Source: CAYQSU01 sp964420325 (GTDB lineage: Bacteria > Pseudomonadota > Alphaproteobacteria > Rhodospirillales > Defluviicoccaceae). From it: a DNA stretch of 11,813 nt. Made by a program: the position numbers and the translations under genes. The notes under the pieces were generated by a model. It ran no database searches. It saw only the letters and a list, made by a program, of their open reading frames with translations, and was not told where the DNA came from. Numbering within the stretch: position 1 is the first letter of the stretch; the number at the start of each line of letters is the position of its first letter. This document shows, one piece after another, positions 1 through 7,426 of the stretch. Where the stretch lies: positions 1 to 11,813 of the forward strand of contig CAYQSU010000083.1 of assembly GCA_964420325.1 (NCBI GenBank). The letters are read 5' to 3'.

Positions 1-989
1 CGGCATTCGTCGTCGCGAAAGACCATGTCCATGACCCAGTGCAGGCTGTTCTCGACCGCCCAGTGGCTGCGCACGATCAAGCCGATCTGCGCGGCCGGGA
101 GCGCCAGGGAGGTGATGTAGAGGCGGGTTTCCCGTTCGATCTTGCCGTCGATCTCGCGGAGGCTGTCGACGATGACGATGCCCTGTAACCCCGGCCAGTC
201 GTGGCGCTCCTGCAGCCAGCCGACATCGTGGATGACGGTGGTCGTCCGGGTCTCGATGCGGCCGTGATCGCCGTCGACCGTCTCATGTCGGCTGACGGTG
301 GTGTCGTGGACGTCGCTGGTTTTCTGTTCGGCGACGAACAGCTCGACGTCGTCGCGCAGGCGTCCCTGGTTGCCTTTGAGGGCGAGGACGTAATCGGCCT
401 TCCTGTCGACGATGGTCTTGGCGATGTCGCGCTGGCACCCGATGGCGTCGATGGTGATGATCGCGCCCTCGATCGCCAGCATCTCCAACAGCTTCGGGAT
501 GGCGACGATTTCGTTCGAGCTCGAAGCCACCTTCACCTGCCCGAGGACCAGGCGCTGGCGCGCCGCGAACGCCGAGACCATGTGGATCGCGGCTTTCGCG
601 CCCTTCTTGCCCTTCTTGTCGCCCGACCGCCGCACCGTCTTGCCGTCGATGGCGATCACCTCGGCCGCGATCCCGGTGCGCGCCGAAGCCCAGCGGACGA
701 AGCAGTGCTGGAATGTCTCCGCGTCGAGGGTCGCGAAGATGTCGCCGAGATGGTCATGGGCGGGCGTGCCGTTGCGAAACGGCAGAAATCGTCGCAACAG
801 ATCGAGCTTCTTGGTCCCGAACCGGGCGATATCGGTGAACGTCTCCGCCCCGGCGAGGACCGCCAGCAGGCAGAGCAAGAGAATCTCCTCCAGCGGATAC
901 ATCACCTTGCCGGCCTGCCGCGGGTCCGGAAGATCCTCAGAATGTTTCAGAAAAACAACGCCTTCGCCAATCGCCCCGGCCATCGCCAT
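1..989 (-). CDS. ISAs1-family transposase, C-terminus cut by window edge
   Basis: This is a DDE transposase that moves its own insertion sequence by cutting and joining at the element's terminal repeats. The frame is open for 329 codons, from an ATG at 989 to the window edge. The start is supported by GGAGG five bases upstream on the minus strand. The N-terminal part (about residues 15-105, with DLPDPRQAGKVMYPL and HDHLGDIF) matches the ISAs1/H-repeat-associated domain. The DDE core follows: Asp115 in AIDGKTVR, Asp181 in TIDAIGCQ and Glu313 in HWAVENSLHW, so the catalytic triad is intact. LALKGNQ (about 203-209) is also typical. Family members are about 370 residues, so roughly 40 residues are missing only because of the window edge. 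No internal stop or frameshift is seen, so the gene may be active. Confidence 0.93.
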   Translation of the reverse strand, partial: MAMAGAIGEGVVFLKHSEDLPDPRQAGKVMYPLEEILLLCLLAVLAGAETFTDIARFGTKKLDLLRRFLPFRNGTPAHDHLGDIFATLDAETFQHCFVRWASARTGIAAEVIAIDGKTVRRSGDKKGKKGAKAAIHMVSAFAARQRLVLGQVKVASSSNEIVAIPKLLEMLAIEGAIITIDAIGCQRDIAKTIVDRKADYVLALKGNQGRLRDDVELFVAEQKTSDVHDTTVSRHETVDGDHGRIETRTTTVIHDVGWLQERHDWPGLQGIVIVDSLREIDGKIERETRLYITSLALPAAQIGLIVRSHWAVENSLHWVMDMVFRDDEC

Positions 990-1118
990 CGTCGCCTCCC
1001 ATGCCCATCCCGAGACCACCCATCGATTCAGAACCTTCCCGCCTTGTCACCAACTCTTTCACCCGATCGCCCTGGTCGCCGGCCCACCCTCCCCTTTACA
1101 ACGCTGAGCTCGACCCTG
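1..1118 (-). mobile_element. ISAs1-family insertion sequence, partial (left part outside window)
   Basis: The element contains the transposase at 1-989 plus about 130 bases of upstream non-coding DNA. Read on the minus strand, the proposed outer end starts CAGGGTCGAGCTCAGCGTTG at 1118 and runs inward. ISAs1-family ends are known to begin with CAGGG-like terminal inverted repeats, so 1118 is the inferred boundary. The bases just outside (1119-1127) would be one copy of the target duplication, which is usually 8-10 bp in this family. The partner inverted repeat and second duplication lie beyond the left edge, so the boundary cannot be confirmed here. The family assignment rests on the transposase and is firm; the exact end is an inference. 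Confidence 0.7.
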
Positions 1119-1179
1119 CATAACTCGCCGACCTTGGAAATGCGAGCCAGGGAATGAAGAGAGAGGAGGAGGAGCGCTG

Positions 1180-1671
1180 ATGAGACGCCGCCTTGCCGGC
1201 CTTGCCGTCATCGCCGGAACCTTGCTGATCGCCGGTCCGGCGACGGCGCAGCAGGTGTTCGTCTACCCGACCAAGGGACAGAGCCAGGCTCAGCAGGACC
1301 AGGATCGCAGCGACTGCCACGCCTGGGCGGTTCAGCAGACCGGCTTCGACCCGGCCAATCCCCATGTCGCGACCGGAGCGCCGCCGCCTTCGCAGCCGGC
1401 CACCGCGAGCCCGCTCCGGGGAGCGGCGCGCGGGGCTGCCGTCGGCGCCATCGGCGGCGCCATCGCCGGTGACGCCGGCAAGGGCGCCGCCATCGGCGCG
1501 GCCACGGGCGGGCTCATCGGCGGCATGCGGCGCCGGGATCAGCGCCAACAACAGGACTACCAGCAACAGCAGTATCACCAGCAGCAACAGGCCGCACTGT
1601 CGCAAGGGCAGGCCAACTACAACCGGGCCTTCGCCGCGTGCATGCAGGCGCGTGGCTACACGGTGAACTGA
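1180..1671 (+). CDS. exported glycine-zipper family protein
   Basis: This is a 163-residue protein whose start has a strong Shine-Dalgarno run (AGGAGGAG, 1166 onward) a few bases upstream. Residues 1-23 form a signal peptide ending in ATA before QQV. The mature part has a conserved-looking DCHAWAVQQTGFDP segment (about 45-58), a proline/alanine linker, a glycine zipper at about 81-115 with repeated small-xxx-small spacing, a glutamine-rich stretch (about 121-143) and a C-terminal AACMQARGY motif. Cys46 and Cys154 are the only cysteines and could pair in the periplasm. Glycine zippers of this YMGG-like type occur in envelope and outer-membrane-associated proteins, where the zipper may insert in or pack against a membrane; the exact role is unknown. 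The gene sits about 60 bases beyond the inferred insertion sequence end, and the next gene follows after 11 bases. Confidence 0.85.
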   Translation: MRRRLAGLAVIAGTLLIAGPATAQQVFVYPTKGQSQAQQDQDRSDCHAWAVQQTGFDPANPHVATGAPPPSQPATASPLRGAARGAAVGAIGGAIAGDAGKGAAIGAATGGLIGGMRRRDQRQQQDYQQQQYHQQQQAALSQGQANYNRAFAACMQARGYTVN

Positions 1672-1682
1672 GGAGGGGGCCG

Positions 1683-2093
1683 ATGACCAGACTGATCGCG
1701 ATCGCTGCCGGTGCACTCCTTGGCGCCTCCGGGACCGCCGTCGCCGCCGATTTCGACGGCTCCAGGGCGCTCCTCTGCGCCTCGCTCAGGGGGGTCGAAT
1801 GCGGTGCCTTCGAGGAATGCTACGAAGGTCCGGCCGACGGCTTCAACGTGCCGCACTTCTTCCACATCGATTTCATCGACCAGGCGGTCCGTGCGAAGCG
1901 GCCGGACGGCAGCGAGCTCAACACGATCATCCGGACCTCCGTCCTCGATTCCGGGCTGCTCGTGCTCCAGGGCGTGGAGGCCGGCCGCGGGTGGAGCGCC
2001 AGCATCTCCCAGACCACCGGCAGGATCGTGATCACCGCGTCCGACGAGGAGGTCGCCCTGGCGGTCTTCGGCGCCTGCACGCCGGCACCCTGA
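1683..2093 (+). CDS. exported four-cysteine hypothetical protein
   Basis: This is a 136-residue protein. The ATG at 1683 is chosen over the upstream in-frame ATG at 1638 because it is preceded by GAGGAGGGG and starts a clean signal peptide (residues 1-21, cleavage near AVA before ADF). The mature part has four cysteines (32, 40, 46 and 132). The first three cluster in the N-terminal quarter and the last is in the C-terminal FGACTPAP, which suggests disulphides in the periplasm. The GLLVLQGVEAGRGW and TTGRIVITA segments look like beta strands of a small sandwich. I recognise this as a type of uncharacterised exported protein seen in alphaproteobacteria, but no function is known to me. It lies 11 bases after the glycine-zipper gene and is probably cotranscribed with it. 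Confidence 0.75.
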   Translation: MTRLIAIAAGALLGASGTAVAADFDGSRALLCASLRGVECGAFEECYEGPADGFNVPHFFHIDFIDQAVRAKRPDGSELNTIIRTSVLDSGLLVLQGVEAGRGWSASISQTTGRIVITASDEEVALAVFGACTPAP

Positions 2094-2117
2094 CCCACGA
2101 CCGCCGCGCCGCCTCGC

Positions 2118-2825
2118 TCAGTGTCGGCGGGCGGCGATCAGCCCGAGGCCGGCGAGGCCGAGGCCGAGGAGGACAGCGCTCGCCGGCTCGGCCGCCCCGG
2201 TCGCGCTGAAGGCTTGCCCGACCCAGCCCGAGTAGAGCATCCCGAAGGGATTGCTGTTCGGGTTGGTGCCGGTCCCCACCTGATAGAGGTCGAAGCGCAG
2301 CACGTGCTCGCCGGCGGCAAGGCCGGGGATGTCGATCTCGCCGAACTCGTTCGGCTCGCAGCCGATGACGCCGGCGGCACAGGTGCCTTGCGTGAAGTTG
2401 GCGGCGAAGAGGAGCGTGCCGTCGAGCCAGACGTCGGCGGTATCATCGGCCCAGATGCGGAAGTACAGGCTGCCGCCGCCGAGACCGATGACGAAGCTCT
2501 CGGTCACCGACATGATCATCTGGCGGCCGTCCGGGTTGGTCGCTGAGCCCTTGTGCGGTGCGAGCGTCGAGCCGCCAACGCCGGTGTCGGCATAGGACAC
2601 CCACTGCGCGCCCTGGCCGAAAGGGTCGCCCGGCTGCCACGCCGGATGCGGATCGATGGCGACGAGCATGCACGTGGTGCCGTCGAGGCCGCTTCCCGGC
2701 CCCAGCGTGCAGCTGCCGCCACCACCCGGTTGCGAGGCGATGACCGTGGCTTCGGTCTGCGCCGCGAGCCCTAGACAGAGGGCCGCCGCGGCAACCCCGA
2801 GACCACGCTTCGCTGCCTTCGGCAT
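2118..2825 (-). CDS. PEP-CTERM sorting-domain exported protein
   Basis: This is a 235-residue secreted protein. The ATG at 2825 is preferred to the in-frame ATG at 2861 because it has GAGG six bases upstream and begins the signal peptide directly (about 1-27). The C-terminus (about 212-235) has EPAS, a hydrophobic LLGLGLAGLGLI helix and a final AARRH. This is the layout of the PEP-CTERM signal that exosortase recognises, although the first residues read AEP rather than the usual PEP. The middle contains WADDTADVWLDGTLLF (about 126-141), typical of beta-sandwich modules in such proteins. Mature cysteines 39, 52, 149 and 156 could form two disulphides. PEP-CTERM proteins are usually processed and anchored or released at the surface in exopolysaccharide-producing bacteria. 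No exosortase or polysaccharide gene is in this window. The gene converges with the preceding one, 24 bases apart. Confidence 0.82.
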   Translation of the reverse strand: MPKAAKRGLGVAAAALCLGLAAQTEATVIASQPGGGGSCTLGPGSGLDGTTCMLVAIDPHPAWQPGDPFGQGAQWVSYADTGVGGSTLAPHKGSATNPDGRQMIMSVTESFVIGLGGGSLYFRIWADDTADVWLDGTLLFAANFTQGTCAAGVIGCEPNEFGEIDIPGLAAGEHVLRFDLYQVGTGTNPNSNPFGMLYSGWVGQAFSATGAAEPASAVLLGLGLAGLGLIAARRH

Positions 2826-2948
2826 GAGACACCTCGCGATCGATCGTCGCTCCTTATCCATCGAAGGCGGTTACCTTTCGGTGTATGACGTGGCCGCATC
2901 GCCGTTTTCTTGACGCCGCCGGCCTGCATCCATCGCGTCGCACCGGAA

Positions 2949-4259
2949 ATGATCGGAAAGCTCCTCTACCGCCCGTGGTTCGACGCCGTCGGCGTACCGT
3001 TTGTCGCCCGCGTCTACCTGCCGCTGTCGCGTGCCTGGGCGGCGGCACGCGCGGCGGGCACCGATCTCGAGCGCTTCCGGGAGGAGACGAAAACCGATCT
3101 CGGCGGTGCCGCCGTTCGCGCGGCGTTGTGGCGGGTCAGGGTCTCGACCCGGGTCTACGACGGCGCCTTGACCCACTGGGACCGGACGCTGTTCAGGGCG
3201 AAGGCATCGTCGCCGACGCGGCTCGCTGCCGCGCATGCGCTGCGCCAGGCCGCCGCCACCAACTGGTTGCTGGCCCGCACGGCGTTCCTGCCCTGGGTCC
3301 GCCGGTTCCTGCCGGCGCGCTGGGAGATCCCCTCACCCGCCGAGGTCGAGACCGCCCACGGTGCCCGATTGGCGGCGCCGGAGGACGCCTACCCGCTTCC
3401 TCCCCAGCCCGAGATCCAGCGCTCGCAGGTGATGCGGCGGGGCGGCCGCTCGACGTTCTGGCTCCGCTTTCGCTCGCCGCATCTCGGCGACCAAGCCTGG
3501 GCGCGGGTCAGCGAGCCGGCGGCGATCCCGAACCCGCCGACGCTGATCCACCTCCACGGCATCGCCGCCGAGCCGGACCTCTGGCCCGACCGCCGCGATG
3601 CTTGGTCGTGGTTCGTCGACAAGGGTGTCCGTGTCATCCGCGCGACCGCACCGTGGCACGGCCGGAGAATGCCGGAGACCCTCTACAGTGGTGAGCCGGT
3701 GCTGGCGCGCGGTCCCGAGGGCCTGCTCACGCTGTTTCAAGCCTGGCTCGCGGAGGTCGCGATCCTCCTCCGCTGGGCGCGGGCGCAGGAGGGCGCCCCG
3801 GTCGCCGTCGCCGGCGTCTCGCTCGGAGCGCTCGCCGCCCAGCGCTTCGCCACCGCCGCCCACCGCTGGCCGGAGCCGCTCCGCCCCGACGCCCTGTTGC
3901 TCGTCGCCACCACCGGATTCATCACCGACATCGTTATTGGCGGCAGCCTCGCCCGCAGGACCGATCTCGCGACCGAGCTCGAGAGGGCGGCATGGGGCAC
4001 CGACGAGCTCCAGCGCTGGCGCCCGTTGTTGGAGCCCGACGGCGCGCCTGCTCTTCCCTCCGAACGCATCGTCATGGTGCTGGGAGAGGCCGACGATCTC
4101 ACGCCCGTTGCCGGCGGCCTGATGCTTGCCCACGCCTGGAACGTGCCGGAGGAAAACCTGTTCGTCCGCCCCCAGGGCCACTTCTCGCTCGCGCTCGGCC
4201 TCACCGGCGACCGGGCACCGCTGCGGCGGTTCCGGTCGCTGATTCGTGCCAAGGACTAG
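2949..4259 (+). CDS. alpha/beta hydrolase fold protein, substrate unknown
   Basis: This is a 436-residue protein if it starts at the ATG at 2949; an in-frame TTG at 2910 would add 13 residues, and neither start has a strong ribosome binding site. The first 180 or so residues are helical-looking and rich in Arg, Ala and Trp, with no signal peptide. The hydrolase fold then begins with a strand ending in LIHLHGIAAEPD (oxyanion-loop position). The nucleophile elbow is GVSLGA with Ser291. The likely acid is Asp382 or Asp383 in LGEADDLTP, and the likely base is His411 in QGHFS. The triad order and spacing fit the fold well, so an active esterase, lipase or peptidase-like enzyme is expected, probably in the cytoplasm. 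The long N-terminal extension resembles none I can name. The gene is divergent from the PEP-CTERM gene across 123 bases and lies 94 bases before mltF. Confidence 0.8.
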   Translation: MIGKLLYRPWFDAVGVPFVARVYLPLSRAWAAARAAGTDLERFREETKTDLGGAAVRAALWRVRVSTRVYDGALTHWDRTLFRAKASSPTRLAAAHALRQAAATNWLLARTAFLPWVRRFLPARWEIPSPAEVETAHGARLAAPEDAYPLPPQPEIQRSQVMRRGGRSTFWLRFRSPHLGDQAWARVSEPAAIPNPPTLIHLHGIAAEPDLWPDRRDAWSWFVDKGVRVIRATAPWHGRRMPETLYSGEPVLARGPEGLLTLFQAWLAEVAILLRWARAQEGAPVAVAGVSLGALAAQRFATAAHRWPEPLRPDALLLVATTGFITDIVIGGSLARRTDLATELERAAWGTDELQRWRPLLEPDGAPALPSERIVMVLGEADDLTPVAGGLMLAHAWNVPEENLFVRPQGHFSLALGLTGDRAPLRRFRSLIRAKD

Positions 4260-4353
4260 ATACCTATTGCGGAAGCGGCGCGGCGAATCGACCTTGATCT
4301 GCGGGCGCCCCCGATTGTCGGTGATGGCGCCGAGATCACCGGAGTTCCCGACG

Positions 4354-5868
4354 ATGATGCCAAGGGTCTTGGGCCTCTCGACGTGCGTCCTCGTTCTGGT
4401 GGTTGCCGCTGCGGCGTTCTCGACCCTTCCCTCGGCTGCTGCGGAGGAGCCGCCCGCCGAGACGCAGGCGGCCGACGACGCGGACGAGAGCGACGTGCTC
4501 CTTCAGCACGCCCTCGCACCGTGGACGGGAGACCTCGACGGCATGGTCGAGCGCCGCATGATCCGCATCCTCACCGTCTTCAGCCGGACCTTTTACTTCC
4601 TCGACAAGGCGACCCAGCGCGGCCTCACCTACGAGTTCGGCAAGACGTTCGAGGACGACCTCAACAAGACCCTCAAGACGAAGGCGCTCAGGGTCCACGT
4701 GGTGTTCATCCCGGTGAGCCGCGACGAGCTCCTGCCCGGCCTCGTCGCGGGCCGGGGCGACATCGCCGCAGCCAACCTGACGATCACGCCGGAGCGGTCG
4801 AAGCTCGTGGACTTCACCGATCCTGCCGCCATCGGCGTGAGCGAGTTCGTCGTCACCGGCCCGGACTCGCCCTCGGTCCAGACCATCGACGACCTTGCCG
4901 GCAAGGAGGTCGTCGTCCGCCGGTCGTCGAGCTATTACGAGAGCCTCGACCGTCTCAACAAGCGGTTCCGGAACGAAGGCAAGCCGGAGATGACGCTGAC
5001 CCTCGCCGACGAGGACCTCGAGGACGAGGATCTTCTGGAGATGGTCAACGCCGGGCTGTTTCCGATGATCGTCGTCGACAGCCACAAGGCCCGCTTCTGG
5101 GCGCAGGTGCTCCCGGACATCCGCGTGCACGAGGACATCGCGGTCAACAGCGGGGGCGAGATCGCCTGGGCCCTCCGCAAGGACAGCCCCAAGCTCAAGG
5201 AGGCGGTCAACGCGTTCATCAAGAAGCACAAGGTGGGCACGACCTTCGGCAACATCCTGCTCCAGCGCTATCTTAAGGACGTCAAGTACGTCAAGAACGC
5301 GCTCAGCGACAGCGAGCGGGCGAAGTTCAACGCGACGATCGACCTGTTCAAGAAGTACGCTGGCGAGTACGAGTTCGACTGGCTTCTCATCACCGCCCAG
5401 GGCTATCAGGAGTCCCGCCTCGACCAGAGCGCGAAGAGCCCCGTCGGCGCCCTCGGGGTGATGCAGGTGAAGCCGAGCACCGCCGCCGGCTCGCCGATCT
5501 TCATCAAGAACATCGACAAGATCGACAACAACATCCGTGCCGGCACCAAGTATCTTCGCTTCATGGTCGACGAGTATTTCGACGATCCGGCGATCTCCCC
5601 CGTCGACCGCCATCTGTTCGCGTTCGCCGGCTACAACGCCGGACCGAACCGCATCGACCGCCTGCGCAAGCTCGCCGCGCAACAGGGCCTCGACCCCAAC
5701 AAGTGGTTCAGGAACGTGGAGGTCGTGGTCGCCAAGAAGGTCGGCCGCGAGACCACCCAGTACGTCGGCAACATCTTCAAGTACTACGTCGCCTACAAGC
5801 GCATCCTCGAGCAGGCGGCGGCGCAGCGCGCGGCCCGCGGGAAGCTGAAGGAAACCGAGGGTCGGTAG
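4354..5868 (+). CDS. mltF: MltF-like lytic transglycosylase with solute-binding domain
   Basis: This is a 504-residue periplasmic enzyme that cleaves the MurNAc-GlcNAc bond of peptidoglycan, leaving 1,6-anhydro ends. The ATG at 4354 has GGAG nine bases upstream and opens a signal peptide (about 1-30, cleavage near AAA before EEPP). Domains in order are an acidic linker, a family 3 solute-binding domain (about 62-300; RILTVFSRTFYFLD at its start, GDIAAANLTITPERS and FTDPAAIGVSEFVV inside) and a C-terminal SLT domain (about 335-470). The catalytic acid is Glu353 in GYQESRLDQ. GALGVMQ (365-371) and AGYNA (425-429) are the other hallmark SLT motifs. This order matches MltF, where the binding domain controls lysis in response to muropeptides. 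No lipobox is visible, so it looks soluble rather than lipid-anchored, unlike several named Mlt enzymes. The symbol denotes the architecture; orthology to E. coli MltF is inferred. Confidence 0.9.
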   Translation: MMPRVLGLSTCVLVLVVAAAAFSTLPSAAAEEPPAETQAADDADESDVLLQHALAPWTGDLDGMVERRMIRILTVFSRTFYFLDKATQRGLTYEFGKTFEDDLNKTLKTKALRVHVVFIPVSRDELLPGLVAGRGDIAAANLTITPERSKLVDFTDPAAIGVSEFVVTGPDSPSVQTIDDLAGKEVVVRRSSSYYESLDRLNKRFRNEGKPEMTLTLADEDLEDEDLLEMVNAGLFPMIVVDSHKARFWAQVLPDIRVHEDIAVNSGGEIAWALRKDSPKLKEAVNAFIKKHKVGTTFGNILLQRYLKDVKYVKNALSDSERAKFNATIDLFKKYAGEYEFDWLLITAQGYQESRLDQSAKSPVGALGVMQVKPSTAAGSPIFIKNIDKIDNNIRAGTKYLRFMVDEYFDDPAISPVDRHLFAFAGYNAGPNRIDRLRKLAAQQGLDPNKWFRNVEVVVAKKVGRETTQYVGNIFKYYVAYKRILEQAAAQRAARGKLKETEGR

Positions 5869-5888
5869 ACATCCGGCCAGCAAGCGGC

Positions 5889-5916
5889 TTGGCAAGCCTC
5901 GGCCGTCGTGTATCAT
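5889..5916 (+). promoter_or_regulatory. sigma70-type promoter for guaB
   Basis: TTGGCA at 5889-5894 matches the -35 consensus in five of six positions. TATCAT at 5911-5916 matches the -10 consensus in five of six, with a 16-base spacer. Transcription would begin near 5923, about 20 bases before the guaB start codon, leaving a short leader that carries GGAGG. It is the best promoter match I found in the window. Confidence 0.65.
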
Positions 5917-5943
5917 ACGTGCCCGTCCCGCCCTGGAGGCTCG

Positions 5944-7419
5944 ATGACCATCGCGGAGGCGCTGACCTTCGATGACGTCCTGCTGGTGCCGGCCAAATCC
6001 GACGTGCTGCCGTCGCAGGCCGATACCCGCACCCGCCTGACCCGCGGCATCGAGCTCCAGATCCCTCTCGTTTCGGCGGCCATGGACACCGTGACCGAAG
6101 GCGCTCTCGCCATCGCCATGGCCGAGTTCGGCGGCCTCGGGGTCATCCACAAGAACATGGAGCCGGACGACCAGGCCGCCGAGGTGCGCCGGGTCAAGAA
6201 GTACGAATCCGGAATGGTCGTCGATCCAATGACCATTCATCCCGAGGCGACGCTCGCCGACGCGCTCAAGTTGATGCGGTCCCACAACTTTTCGGGGGTG
6301 CCCGTGGTCGAGAAGGCGACCGGCCGCCTGGTCGGCATCCTCACCAACCGCGACGTCCGCTTCGCCGCCAACCCCAGGCAGCCGGTGAACGAGCTGATGA
6401 CGCGCGGCAGCGTAGACAAGCCCCTGGTCACGGTGCGCGACGGGACCACCCGCGAGGAGGCGAAGCGGCTTTTACACAAGTACCGGATCGAGAAGCTCCT
6501 CGTCGTCGATGACGACTATCGCTGCATCGGCCTGATCACCGTCAAGGACATCGAGAAGGCGGAGCGCTTTCCGAACGCCTGCAAGGACGGCCACGGCCGG
6601 CTCCGGGTTGGTGCCGCCACCGGGGTCGGCGAGCCCGGCATCCTCCGCGCCGAGGCGCTGCTCGAAGCCGAGGTCGACGTCATCGTCGTCGACACCGCCC
6701 ACGGCCATTCGGCCGGAGTCCTCGATGCGGTGAGACGGATCAAGCGCCTCAGCAACAGGGCCCAGGTCGTCGCCGGCAACATCGCCACCCCCGATGGCGC
6801 GCGGGCGCTCGCCGACGCCGGCGCGGATGCCATCAAGGTCGGCATCGGGCCGGGCAGCATCTGCACCACCCGCATGATCGCCGGCGTCGGCGTGCCGCAG
6901 TTCACGGCGATCCGCGAGGTGGCCGAGGTCTGCCGCCAGTACGACCTGCCGCTGGTCGCCGACGGCGGCATCCGCTACTCGGGAGACCTCGCCAAGGCCA
7001 TCGCCGCCGGCGCCGACTGCGCCATGATCGGGTCCCTGTTCGCCGGCACCGACGAGAGCCCCGGCGAGGTCGTGCTCTACCAGGGCCGCTCCTACAAGTC
7101 CTACCGGGGCATGGGCTCGATCGGTGCCATGGCGCGCGGTTCGGCCGACCGCTACTTTCAGCAGGAAGTCGCGGACAGCCTCAAGCTCGTTCCGGAGGGC
7201 GTCGAGGGCCGCGTCCCCTACAAGGGTCCGGTGGGGACGGTCATCCACCAGCTGGTCGGCGGTCTCGCCGCCTCGATGGGCTACACCGGCAACCGCACGG
7301 TCGCCGAGATGCAGCGCAACTGCACCTTCCGTCGCGCCACCGCGGCCGGTGTGCGCGAAAGCCACGTCCACGACATCACCATCACCCGCGAAGCTCCCAA
7401 CTACCAGTTGCCGGAGTGA
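5944..7419 (+). CDS. guaB: inosine-5'-monophosphate dehydrogenase
   Basis: The enzyme oxidises IMP to XMP with NAD+, the rate-limiting step of guanine nucleotide synthesis, in the cytoplasm. The ATG at 5944 has GGAGG five bases upstream and gives 491 residues, the usual family length; the in-frame ATG at 5908 would overlap the promoter. The N-terminal TFDDVLLVPAKSDVLP and VSAAMDTVTE are diagnostic. A pair of CBS domains follows at about 95-210 (FSGVPVVE, LVGILTNRDVRF, IEKLLVVDD, CIGLITVKDIEKA). The barrel resumes with DTAHGHS, VVAGNIAT and the catalytic loop GPGSICTTR, with Cys307 as nucleophile. DGGIRYSGD, IGSLFAGTDESPGE and YRGMGSIGAM complete the phosphate and flap regions. All key residues are present. 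It has its own promoter and is followed after 7 bases by the gamma carbonic anhydrase gene. Confidence 0.98.
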   Translation: MTIAEALTFDDVLLVPAKSDVLPSQADTRTRLTRGIELQIPLVSAAMDTVTEGALAIAMAEFGGLGVIHKNMEPDDQAAEVRRVKKYESGMVVDPMTIHPEATLADALKLMRSHNFSGVPVVEKATGRLVGILTNRDVRFAANPRQPVNELMTRGSVDKPLVTVRDGTTREEAKRLLHKYRIEKLLVVDDDYRCIGLITVKDIEKAERFPNACKDGHGRLRVGAATGVGEPGILRAEALLEAEVDVIVVDTAHGHSAGVLDAVRRIKRLSNRAQVVAGNIATPDGARALADAGADAIKVGIGPGSICTTRMIAGVGVPQFTAIREVAEVCRQYDLPLVADGGIRYSGDLAKAIAAGADCAMIGSLFAGTDESPGEVVLYQGRSYKSYRGMGSIGAMARGSADRYFQQEVADSLKLVPEGVEGRVPYKGPVGTVIHQLVGGLAASMGYTGNRTVAEMQRNCTFRRATAAGVRESHVHDITITREAPNYQLPE

Positions 7420-7426
7420 CGGAACG

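Noticed and set aside
201..1157. Long plus-strand open frame of 318 codons
   Set aside because: It is antisense to the ISAs1 transposase, whose catalytic motifs are clear on the minus strand. The plus-strand translation has no recognisable domain and arises from high GC content.
4336..6285. Minus-strand open frame of 649 codons across mltF and guaB
   Set aside because: It spans two well-supported genes and their promoter, and its composition (runs of Leu, Val, Asp, Glu, His) is typical of the antisense of GC-rich coding DNA.
6472..7371. Minus-strand frame of 299 codons inside guaB
   Set aside because: It lies entirely antisense to the catalytic half of IMP dehydrogenase, with no domain of its own.
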